The position numbers and the translations under genes were made by a program. The notes under the pieces are model-generated. The model saw nothing but the letters and a program-made list of their open reading frames with translations, was not told where the DNA came from and did not search any database. This document shows, piece by piece, positions 40,326 through 46,884 of a DNA stretch of 46,884 nt. The stretch comes from Solirubrobacterales bacterium (lineage in GTDB: Bacteria; Actinomycetota; Thermoleophilia; Solirubrobacterales; 70-9). Positions within the stretch are counted from its first letter, which is position 1; each line of letters begins with the position of its first letter. The stretch lies in the NCBI GenBank assembly GCA_020438395.1, contig JAGQUR010000001.1, forward strand, positions 1 to 46,884. Reading direction: 5' to 3'.

Positions 40326-40730
40326 CTAGTTTCCTGCGGCCCGGGCCTGGGCTTCGAGGATCGCGGCCGCCTCGCCCGGTTCGGCCACGTAGCCGTCGGC
40401 CGGCTCGATCGGCTGGCCGTCCTCGATCCACTGGACGATCCCGCCGTAAAGGTTGAGCGTGTCGTAGCCGGCCTCGGAGAAGGCCTGGGCGGCCATGCCC
40501 GAGCGGTTGCCGACCCGGCAGTAGAAGACGACGGTCTCGTCCTTGCCGATTTCGTCGCGGCGGTCGAGCAGTTCTTCGAGGCCGATCCGCTCGGAGTCGG
40601 CGAGGCGGGCCGCCTCATGCTCGTGGGCGGTCCGCACATCGATCAGTCGGACGCCGCCGGCGATCAACTCCGCCACCTCGGCGGAGTTGCGTTCGTAAGG
40701 CTGGATTTCGGTTGCTTCTTCGTCAGACAT
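40326..40730 (-). CDS. Rhodanese-like sulfurtransferase 2
   Basis: 134 aa, single rhodanese domain: GGVRLIDVRTAHEHEAARL, FYCRVGNRSGMAA (active Cys in the CRVGNRS loop), LYGGIVQWIEDG. It would handle persulfide sulfur, fitting the sulfur assimilation genes just downstream on the same strand. A 30-residue acidic/Ala-rich tail follows the domain. Dodecin lies 27 nt upstream on the same strand. Confidence 0.9.
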   Translation of the reverse strand: MSDEEATEIQPYERNSAEVAELIAGGVRLIDVRTAHEHEAARLADSERIGLEELLDRRDEIGKDETVVFYCRVGNRSGMAAQAFSEAGYDTLNLYGGIVQWIEDGQPIEPADGYVAEPGEAAAILEAQARAAGN

Positions 40731-40757
40731 GGGTCGAGAAAGGTAGCAACCCCGAAC

Positions 40758-40967
40758 TCACGTTACGTCTTTGCCTTCGATCAGGAACGCGACCCGGACG
40801 TGGGCGCGGTACTCGTCGAGGTTCTCGCCGCGGATGCCGGTCGAGACGATGTCCACGGCGCGGATGTTGCGGAGCGAATCCTGGGCCTGCTTCAGGGCCT
40901 GCTGGGCCGCGTCATCGGTCGATACCCGTGAGCTGCCGACCAGCTCGATGATCTTCACTACCGCCAT
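40758..40967 (-). CDS. Dodecin (flavin-binding small protein)
   Basis: 69 aa with GAGGAGG before the ATG. The whole chain matches dodecin: MAVVKIIELVGSS, ALKQAQDSLRNIRAVDIV and the C-terminal YRAHVRVAFLIE. Twelve copies form a hollow sphere that binds flavins or CoA and buffers them. Possibly co-transcribed with rhodanese 2. Confidence 0.93.
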   Translation of the reverse strand: MAVVKIIELVGSSRVSTDDAAQQALKQAQDSLRNIRAVDIVSTGIRGENLDEYRAHVRVAFLIEGKDVT

Positions 40968-41010
40968 GGACTCCTCCTCGGTTGGTTTGTCCCGATGCTA
41001 TTTGCTCGGA

Positions 41011-41024
41011 CTCGCAAGTGCGAG
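41011..41024. promoter_or_regulatory. Operator-like inverted repeat between divergent genes
   Basis: CTCGCA-AG-TGCGAG, 6-bp arms, lies between dodecin and the large membrane protein gene. On the minus strand a TAGCAT follows it, a possible -10 for dodecin. Confidence 0.3.
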
Positions 41025-41059
41025 GTACTTCGGTCCGTGGAATCGGATTTGATTCATTC

Positions 41060-43330
41060 ATGGGAGAGAGGACCCATCCCTTCGCAGCCGGATCCGTGAC
41101 CCGGGCCGTGGTAGTTGCTGCCGCGGCGGTCATCCTGGCGGTTTGCGCGCTTCCCGTTGCCTATGGGGCATCGGTCCCCGATGTTGTGCTCTGGAACCTG
41201 GTCGAGGTCGGTTACGTGATTCTGCCCGGCTGGCTCGTCTATGCCTCTCTGGCCGCCAATCCGGGCGGGGCGCTCCGGCAGCTGACGATGGGGTGGGTCA
41301 TCGGACTGGCCGTTTCGATTCTCGTTTTCATGGCGACCGCGGCAACGGATACCCGGGAGCTGATGAGCTGGTATCCGCTGATTGTCGGTGCACCGCTCGC
41401 GGCCCTGCTGCTGGCACGGCACCGGCAGAAACCGGGCGGACCCGGATCGGATGGAGTCGTTTCCTCGCGGATGGTCCTGCTGGTCGGAGGTGTGGTGACG
41501 CTCGCCACGATCAGCTTCGGACTCAACCTATTCGCTGACAATCCGTTGCCGGGACCAGACAAGACGGTCACCAACTCACAGGATCTCTCCTGGGCGATTT
41601 CACTCGCGGCGGACATGCTTCACCACTGGCCGATGACCGACTCGAGCGTCTCCGGTGAGCCGCTGCCCTACCACAACTTCGGGATCATCCATGTTGCTTC
41701 CATCAGCCAGGTCAGCGGGGTCGAGCTCCCGGTGGCCTTCTTTCGGCTGTGGAGCCTGCCCCTGGTGGTTCTCATCGCCCTTCAGTTTGTATGGACCGGC
41801 CGGGCCCTATTTCGCAGCGTCGGCGTAGGGCTGCTCGCGCTGCTGGTCTTCTTCTTCATCAGCGAGACCCACCTGGTGGTCGACCCGAACAACTTCTCCC
41901 TCTTCGGCTGGCTCTCTCCGATCCTGATCTTCACCAGCCCGAGTTACCTTTTCGGGCTTCCCTTCCTGCTCACCCTGTTCGTGCTCGTTGGCGAGACCCT
42001 GGTCGCGGATGACCGCCGGACCCCCGGGTACCGGGACATCCTGGTCTTCGCCCTGGTGGCGGTCGGTGCGGCCGGGGCCAAGGTCTCGATCATCCCGCTG
42101 CTCTTGCCCGCGCTGGGGATCTATCTGGTCTACCGCTTCCTGCGGGAACGCCGAATCGACCGGGCGGCGGTGGTTCTGGCGGCGGTCTTCGCGGCGGTTC
42201 AGTTGGTCTTCTACTGGACGCTTTACCGCGGCCACAGCAGCGGTCTGTACCTCGACTCCGGCGCGATCGACCTGATGTCCAACTGGCAGGGAGCCCTGGC
42301 GATCCGGCAGGAGCTGGATTCCTTCCTTCCCGGAGTGCTGGCCAGGGCCCTGGCCATCGGCCTCGACTTCGCCCTGATGCTCGTCGCTCCCCTGGCCGGG
42401 CTCTACTTTGTCTTTCGGGACCCGCAGCAACGTAAGTCGAGGCTGACCACATGGTTCATGGCGATTCTCCTGATCGCCCTGGTCAGCCTCGTATTCGTCA
42501 GCTCCCACGTCTCGGGCAATCAGCTCTACGGCGTCAACTACGGATTCGTCGGGGCCATGATCCTCGCCTCCTCCGGTCTGGTTCTCGGCTGGCGGGCTCG
42601 TACCGACGGCTGGGAGCGGCAAGGTGCCGTGAGGTGGCTCGCCCTGGGCTGGCTGGTCGCGGTGTCCATCCTGGTCGTGATCCAGCTCCTTTTCGAGGTG
42701 TCCTCGACCCTCTTCGGCATCGCCTTGCCGATCGGCGCCTTCCTCACCTTCGCTTTCATCGCCAACCGGATCCTGCGGCGCTCCGGCATCGGCGGGACGG
42801 CGCTGCTGCTCTCCGGATCGCTGCTGCTCTCCGGCTTTCTCGGAGCGCAATTCAACTACCGCTGGAACGCGATCGTCGATCCGCCTGCGCCGGTGCTTAC
42901 CGACTACCGGATGACCCCCGACATCTACGAGGGCCTGCGCTGGCTGCGGGCCGAGACTCCAGAGGACTCGGTATTCGCGGTCAACGACCAGTACGCGTAT
43001 TCCTGGAACTTCTGGCCCGTCGCCTACGACTACTCGGCCTTCTCGGAGCGTCGCGCCTTCTTTGCCGCCTGGGCCTACTCGCAGCGGGTGAGGGATTCCG
43101 GCCTGAGCCCGCCCTTCGCCGGGGAAAGTCTCTTTCCCGAACGCAAGAAACTGAACGACGCCGCCTTTGCGGGCGACCCCGCGGCGATGCTGACTCTGCA
43201 CGAGCTCTACGGGGTTGACTACATGGTGGTGGATCGGGTCAACGGGGACCCGGCCGATCTGAGACGGATACTGCGCAGCTCGGAGATCGTCTTCGAAACG
43301 CCCGATCTGGTGATCGTGAAGGTCAGTTGA
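41060..43330 (+). CDS. Large polytopic membrane protein, GT-C-like, function unknown
   Basis: 756 aa from the ATG at 41060. About 15 hydrophobic helices (residues about 20-620) then a soluble C-terminal region of about 130 residues (TPDIYEGLRWLRAETPEDSVFAVN; DYMVVDRVNG). A loop after the sixth helix holds SVSGEPLPYHNFGIIH and acidic residues (DLSWAIS; DNPLPGPDKT) in a place where GT-C enzymes carry catalytic acids. The layout resembles large lipid-linked sugar transferases or unclassified integral membrane proteins; I cannot name the family. Its last 8 nt overlap the convergent ACC epsilon-like gene. Confidence 0.7.
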   Translation: MGERTHPFAAGSVTRAVVVAAAAVILAVCALPVAYGASVPDVVLWNLVEVGYVILPGWLVYASLAANPGGALRQLTMGWVIGLAVSILVFMATAATDTRELMSWYPLIVGAPLAALLLARHRQKPGGPGSDGVVSSRMVLLVGGVVTLATISFGLNLFADNPLPGPDKTVTNSQDLSWAISLAADMLHHWPMTDSSVSGEPLPYHNFGIIHVASISQVSGVELPVAFFRLWSLPLVVLIALQFVWTGRALFRSVGVGLLALLVFFFISETHLVVDPNNFSLFGWLSPILIFTSPSYLFGLPFLLTLFVLVGETLVADDRRTPGYRDILVFALVAVGAAGAKVSIIPLLLPALGIYLVYRFLRERRIDRAAVVLAAVFAAVQLVFYWTLYRGHSSGLYLDSGAIDLMSNWQGALAIRQELDSFLPGVLARALAIGLDFALMLVAPLAGLYFVFRDPQQRKSRLTTWFMAILLIALVSLVFVSSHVSGNQLYGVNYGFVGAMILASSGLVLGWRARTDGWERQGAVRWLALGWLVAVSILVVIQLLFEVSSTLFGIALPIGAFLTFAFIANRILRRSGIGGTALLLSGSLLLSGFLGAQFNYRWNAIVDPPAPVLTDYRMTPDIYEGLRWLRAETPEDSVFAVNDQYAYSWNFWPVAYDYSAFSERRAFFAAWAYSQRVRDSGLSPPFAGESLFPERKKLNDAAFAGDPAAMLTLHELYGVDYMVVDRVNGDPADLRRILRSSEIVFETPDLVIVKVS

Positions 43331-43523
43331 CGCCGAAAGGCTGCCCGGGCCCGAAGGTCTCCTTGGCCGAGACACCCTCTTCGAGAGCGGCCTTCAGCCA
43401 GGGATCCATCCCGGTCGGCTCGGCCGGTGGAGCGATGGCCGTGTCCTGCGAGAAGCGTTGGATCGCGGCGGCGATCGCAGCTGCTTCCTGCGGGGTGGTG
43501 GTCTGGGCGATCTCGATCGGCAT
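43323..43523 (-). CDS. Small protein, probable acyl-CoA carboxylase epsilon subunit
   Basis: 66 aa. The N-terminal PIEIAQTTTPQEAAAIAAAIQ has the pattern of ACC epsilon subunits (IEI-x4-P-x-E-x-AA-I/L-x-A-I/L), and the C-terminal DPWLKAALEEGV fits their W-x-x-AxxxEG end. Epsilon subunits stabilise actinobacterial acyl-CoA carboxylase complexes and are normally next to accD. Here two arylsulfotransferase-family genes separate it from the accD-like gene at 46592, on the same strand. A -10 box just upstream supports expression on its own. Confidence 0.6.
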   Translation of the reverse strand: MPIEIAQTTTPQEAAAIAAAIQRFSQDTAIAPPAEPTGMDPWLKAALEEGVSAKETFGPGQPFGVN

Positions 43524-43532
43524 GCGGCCGGG

Positions 43533-43538
43533 ATTGTA
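43533..43538 (-). promoter_or_regulatory. Candidate -10 box for epsilon-like gene
   Basis: TACAAT on the minus strand ends 9 nt before the ATG at 43523 without a Shine-Dalgarno, the same hexamer as for rhodanese 1. Confidence 0.45.
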
Positions 43539-43574
43539 TGGGCCGGGGTCGGGAAGCGTCCGCCCGCCGGCGGG

Positions 43575-45008
43575 TCAGCCGCGGGCCGCCATCCGGTCCA
43601 TCGCCCGGCGGAGTTGGCCGATGGTGGGGCTGCCGCCCTTGACCGGGTTGGCGCGGTAGCTCACGTTCTTCGGGGTGATCAGGCGGTAGGCCAGCTTGCC
43701 TTCCGGGGTGAAGCCGCTGATGATGCCCTTCTGGCCGATTGCCCCCCAACCGACCAGCCAGTTCCCGTTGGGGAAGAGATTCGCGGAGGCGAAACCGACC
43801 GAGACGTCCACCTGCGGGTCGGTCACCTGCTGCAGCATCGTCGCGGCGCCCCGCGAGCGGTTTATCCGGTAGTGGAGGGCTCGCGGCTTGTGGTTCTTCA
43901 GGCCGGTCGCGTTGTCGAGAACCGTGATCGAGCCGTCGGGGGCAAAGCGGGCGTCATGCTGGCCCCCCAGCGGGTAATTGCCTCGGGGGTCCTTCCGCAC
44001 CGAAAGGCTCTGGGGGATGTGTTTGCCGCCCAGCTTCCAGATGATCCGTCCGGTTCTGCGGTTGATCACCATGACCGCGTCGAGATGGCGGAAGGAAAGC
44101 AGGACCCGGTTGCCCCGGCGGTCGACCGAATTCCAGTGATTGACGTCAAAGGGTGGTCCGTTCTTCAGCAGCGTCTTCCACCAGCGGCCGGTCTGGGCGA
44201 GGCCGATCCTCGGCCATGCGTTCCACTTCCAGACCAGCTTGCCGGAGGGGGTGAGCTCCTGGACCTGGGCGGTGTCGAGAGTGGCCGACTTCGGCCCGCC
44301 GACCGAGCTCGTATCCACGTTCTTGACGTTGCGGTGGGCGCCCAGCATGTAGTTGCCGTTCGGGAGGCGGATCAGGTCGTGGACGTCGGGGACCAGCCCG
44401 CCAGCCGCCTCGACCGTTCTCACGTGGGTGCCGTCGAGGCGGTGGATCATGAAGTCGCGCGAGTAGAAGCCGTTGACCGGGGCGTAGGAGAAGGTTCCGT
44501 CGCCCATGAACTGGGCGTTGTTCACGTCGCCGCTGGCGTAGAACCACCAGACCGGTACTCCGGACCGGTCGAAGGCGGCTGCGTAGCGGCCGAGTTCGAC
44601 CATGGTCAGGGCGGGACCGCCGGGGCGGTACCGCTCGATCCGGTAGGCGGGGAAGTCATCGGGCAGGCAGCGGACGTGGAACTTCTTCGTGGTGCCAGCC
44701 GAATTGGTGACCTTGAATTCGAAGGAACGGTCGGCGCGCAGGGGCTGCTTCAAATCGAAGGATCCCGTTCGGGGTTTCCGGCCGCCGACAGCAACCCTCC
44801 ACCCGGAGGGAGCATCCACCGTGACTTCCACTGGCCCGCTCTTGCATCGCACCGCATAGTCGCTCTGGTTCCAGCGGAAGGCGGGCTTCAGGGACGGCGA
44901 GACCGAAACGACCGGTTCCTTGACCCGGGCCGAGCCGTCTTCCCCGCCGCAGGCACCCAGCAGCAGCGCCATTCCCGAGCAGGCCAGGACGGCGAGGGCG
45001 GGACGAAT
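43575..45008 (-). CDS. Arylsulfotransferase-family lipoprotein (ASST-2), start codon uncertain
   Basis: About 477 aa. The first ATG (44972) would leave only MALLLGAC, too short a signal. Reading 12 codons further up to an ATT at 45008, with GAAGGGG about 10 nt before it, gives a full lipoprotein signal with lipobox LGAC. N-terminal Ig-like part (PAFRWNQSDYAVRC; RCLPDDFPAYRI), then a propeller with ASST-family motifs: VPDVHDLIRLPNGNYMLGA, DVNHWNSVDRRGNRVLLSFRHLDAVMVINRRTGRIIWKLGG and GGQHDARF. Probably surface-anchored and PAPS-independent, moving sulfate between phenolic compounds (family inference). Tandem paralogue of ASST-3, 25 nt upstream. Confidence 0.78.
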   Translation of the reverse strand: MRPALAVLACSGMALLLGACGGEDGSARVKEPVVSVSPSLKPAFRWNQSDYAVRCKSGPVEVTVDAPSGWRVAVGGRKPRTGSFDLKQPLRADRSFEFKVTNSAGTTKKFHVRCLPDDFPAYRIERYRPGGPALTMVELGRYAAAFDRSGVPVWWFYASGDVNNAQFMGDGTFSYAPVNGFYSRDFMIHRLDGTHVRTVEAAGGLVPDVHDLIRLPNGNYMLGAHRNVKNVDTSSVGGPKSATLDTAQVQELTPSGKLVWKWNAWPRIGLAQTGRWWKTLLKNGPPFDVNHWNSVDRRGNRVLLSFRHLDAVMVINRRTGRIIWKLGGKHIPQSLSVRKDPRGNYPLGGQHDARFAPDGSITVLDNATGLKNHKPRALHYRINRSRGAATMLQQVTDPQVDVSVGFASANLFPNGNWLVGWGAIGQKGIISGFTPEGKLAYRLITPKNVSYRANPVKGGSPTIGQLRRAMDRMAARG

Positions 45009-45033
45009 GGATGTCCGGCCCCTTCGGATGAAG

Positions 45034-46524
45034 TCAGGAGTTTCGATCGATCGTGTCCATTCCGTTGCGAAGCCGGCCCAGCTGCGGGTATCGGCCGGTT
45101 ATCGGTTGGACACGGTAAGGGTGCGTGCCCTTCACGCGCAGTCTGAAGATCGGTTTGCCCTTGCCGGTGTAGGCACCGATCAGGCCGTAATGGCCGTAGT
45201 CGCTGGTCGGGCCGATGCCGCCCCAGTTGACCAGCCACCCACCTCCGGGCAGCCTTCTGGCCGAACCACAGCAGGCCGAGAGTTGCACCCTCGGGTCGGT
45301 GAATGAGGAAACCAGGGTTGCGGTCCCGGTCTTCTGGTCGATCCGGTAGCGGACCACTCTGGGCGGCCGGTTCAGGTTGGTCCCGTTGTCGAAGACCGAG
45401 AGATAGCCGCGGTTGTCCAGCCTCGCGTCGTGCTGGCCGCCGAATGGATAGGTGCGCAGCGGATCGCCAAGCACCTTCAGGTTCTTCGGGGTATTGGTTC
45501 CGCCCAGCTTCCAGACGATCTTGCCGGTTTTCTTGCTGACCTTGATCACGGCGTCGAGGTGCCGGAAGGACATGACCAGGGAGTTGCCGTCGAGGTCGGC
45601 CGAGTTGAAATGGACCAGGTCATACGGCTCCCCGTTGGTGGTGAAGTTGTTCCACCAGCGACCGCTCTCGCCCAGCTTGATGTGGCCGGTCGAGTTCCAT
45701 TTCCAGACGAGCTTCCCGTTCGGCTTGAGCTGCTGTAGCTGGAGGCTCAGGGCGACTGCGTGGGATGAGCCGCCGAAGGCGGAGGCATCGAGCGCGTTCT
45801 GCTGCCGAAAGGCTCCGATCAGGTAGTTGCCGTTCGGAAGCAGCCTCAGTTCGTGGGCGTCGGTGAGCAGTCCCCCGGCGGGGAGGATCGTGCGGATCAG
45901 CCTTCCGTTCAGGTTCCTGATCACGTAGGAGACGAGATTTCTCGGGCCGGTCGTGTCCAGGGAGAGATAGGAGATCGTCCCGTCGGGGAGGACCTGGGGA
46001 TTCAGCGGCGGGACCACGTTCTTCATCCACCAGACGGGAACCCCGTGACGGTCGAAGAAGACTGCGTACTCGTTCTCGATCTGCGCGAACATCAGTCTCG
46101 GGCCACCGGAGCGGTACCGGCTGAACCTGAAGGCCGGGAAGTCGGCTGGCAGGCAGCGGATGTGGAAGCTCCGCGATTTGCGGCTGCCCTTGCGTCGCAC
46201 CGAGAACCAGGTTCCCGCGCTTTCGCCCGAATTCAGCTTGTGGCTGAAATTGCGGGCGTGGAAGGTGGATCCGGCGATTCTGGCCTGCCATCCCCTGGGG
46301 ACGACGATCCGGGCCCGCGGATTCTTCGACCTTGCGCATCGGACCACGTAGTCCCGCTTCTTCCAGGAAAAGGCCGGGAAGACAGTCGGACTGGTTGTGA
46401 GTCGCGGCTTCGCCGCCTGAGCGGGTTTCGCATCGGCGCCGGAAGGCCCTGCCGCAAGAACGGCAGCCAGAATCGCGGCCGTGATCAGCCCTCGCAGCGC
46501 GCTCTTGGAGAAACTCCCTGGCAT
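45034..46524 (-). CDS. Secreted arylsulfotransferase-family protein (ASST-3)
   Basis: 496 aa from the ATG at 46524. Signal peptide of about 32 residues (ALRGLITAAILAAVLAAGPSGADA). Same two-part design as ASST-2: Ig-like N-terminus (PAFSWKKRDYVVRC; IRCLPADFPAFRF) and a propeller with DAHELRLLPNGNYLIGA, DLVHFNSADLDGNSLVMSFRHLDAVIKVSKKTGKIVWKLGG and GGQHDARL. Histidines in these motifs correspond to those required in characterised ASSTs (family knowledge; exact register not checked). Two extra Cys (SACCGSARR) occur late. Lies between accD-like and ASST-2 on the same strand. Confidence 0.82.
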   Translation of the reverse strand: MPGSFSKSALRGLITAAILAAVLAAGPSGADAKPAQAAKPRLTTSPTVFPAFSWKKRDYVVRCARSKNPRARIVVPRGWQARIAGSTFHARNFSHKLNSGESAGTWFSVRRKGSRKSRSFHIRCLPADFPAFRFSRYRSGGPRLMFAQIENEYAVFFDRHGVPVWWMKNVVPPLNPQVLPDGTISYLSLDTTGPRNLVSYVIRNLNGRLIRTILPAGGLLTDAHELRLLPNGNYLIGAFRQQNALDASAFGGSSHAVALSLQLQQLKPNGKLVWKWNSTGHIKLGESGRWWNNFTTNGEPYDLVHFNSADLDGNSLVMSFRHLDAVIKVSKKTGKIVWKLGGTNTPKNLKVLGDPLRTYPFGGQHDARLDNRGYLSVFDNGTNLNRPPRVVRYRIDQKTGTATLVSSFTDPRVQLSACCGSARRLPGGGWLVNWGGIGPTSDYGHYGLIGAYTGKGKPIFRLRVKGTHPYRVQPITGRYPQLGRLRNGMDTIDRNS

Positions 46525-46591
46525 CAGTGGCGTCCGCCCAAGATAACCCGGCAAAACCCGGGTTGCTCCGGAATCGCTCCGGATTCGGTGT

Positions 46592-46884
46592 CTAGAGAGG
46601 GATGTTGCCGTGCTTGCGGCGGGGCTGCGCGACCCGCTTGGTCTGCAGGGTCCGCAGGGCCTTGATCAGCTTCGGCCGGGTCTGGCTCGGCTCGATCACG
46701 TCGTCGATGTAGCCGCGTTCCGCTGCCGCATAAGGATTGGCGAAATGCGCCTTGTAGTCGGCGATCAGGGTCTCGCGACGCTCTTCCGGGGTCGGCGAGT
46801 TCTTGATGTCGTGGCGATAGATGATGTTGACCGCGCCCTCGGCGCCCATCACGGCGATTTCCGCGGTCGGCCAGGCGAAGTTGA
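46592..46884 (-). CDS. Acyl-CoA carboxylase carboxyltransferase (beta) subunit, C-terminal part
   Basis: The frame continues to the window edge (FAWPTAEIAVMGAEGAVNIIYRHD), so the N-terminal part is missing. The visible ~97 residues match the C-terminus of AccD/PccB-type carboxyltransferases: MGAEGAVNI, YAAAERGYIDDVIEP-x-TR, and the common ending KRVAQPRRKHGNIPL. It transfers carboxyl from biotin to acetyl- or propionyl-CoA, with the biotin carboxylase/BCCP at 32104 a plausible partner. An internal ATG at 46852 is not the start. Confidence 0.95.
   Translation of the reverse strand, partial: NFAWPTAEIAVMGAEGAVNIIYRHDIKNSPTPEERRETLIADYKAHFANPYAAAERGYIDDVIEPSQTRPKLIKALRTLQTKRVAQPRRKHGNIPL

Noticed and set aside
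41807..43375. 522-aa minus-strand open frame
   Set aside because: Antisense to the large membrane protein; its Gln/Asp/Glu/Arg-rich text is the complement of hydrophobic codons.

Overview
The window is GC-rich, gene-dense chromosomal DNA of an actinobacterium. A GpgS-type GT81 enzyme with a partner phosphatase, a DtxR-family regulator, acyl-CoA carboxylase subunits and many starts without Shine-Dalgarno sequences suggest a soil member of Thermoleophilia (Solirubrobacterales-like). That placement is inference; no 16S or marker comparison was possible. No phage, transposase, CRISPR or rRNA is visible. One tRNA-Phe is present.

Layout. 1-2260: 3' part of an arsenite methyltransferase, a secreted Lys-rich protein with a clear terminator, and tRNA-Phe. 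2261-6280 (minus): folP, an MrfA-like helicase and an alpha/beta hydrolase with overlapping ends. 6288-9796: gpgS and a HAD phosphatase (glucosyl/mannosylglycerate route), a DtxR-like metalloregulator with altered metal ligands, and an aminotransferase. 9861-15630 (minus): sucC, sucD, a membrane sulfatase-like enzyme (P1) and a GT-C-like membrane protein. 15727-31816: HAD hydrolase, two secreted formylglycine-type sulfatases (A, B), an arylsulfotransferase-family protein, a DNA adenine methyltransferase carrying a 44-bp palindrome in its coding sequence, a GNAT enzyme, three more membrane sulfatase-like enzymes (P2-P4) and a NoeA-like methyltransferase. 31821-33867: a YLDPGS microprotein and biotin carboxylase/BCCP. 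34084-35485: PHP phosphoesterase and a rhodanese. 35528-40003 (minus): sulfate assimilation operon sir-cysH-sat-cysC with a strong terminator. 40326-46884: second rhodanese, dodecin, a large membrane protein, an ACC epsilon-like small protein, two tandem arylsulfotransferase-family proteins, and the 3' end of an acyl-CoA carboxylase carboxyltransferase gene.

The most striking content is a concentration of sulfur-ester and alkaline-phosphatase-superfamily enzymes: two Cys-type sulfatases, four polytopic enzymes with a putative Thr nucleophile, and three PAPS-independent arylsulfotransferase-family proteins, near a complete sulfate activation/reduction operon. P2-P4 share an almost invariant N-terminal membrane signature and P1-P4 share a C-terminal NGRI module. 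Together they look like an uncharacterised surface-modification system. Core metabolic genes (sucCD, accBC, accD, ACC epsilon) are interleaved with it. Other notable structures are large palindromes, short tandem duplications at convergent gene ends, and repeated -10-like hexamers 6-11 nt before start codons, implying leaderless or short-leader transcripts.
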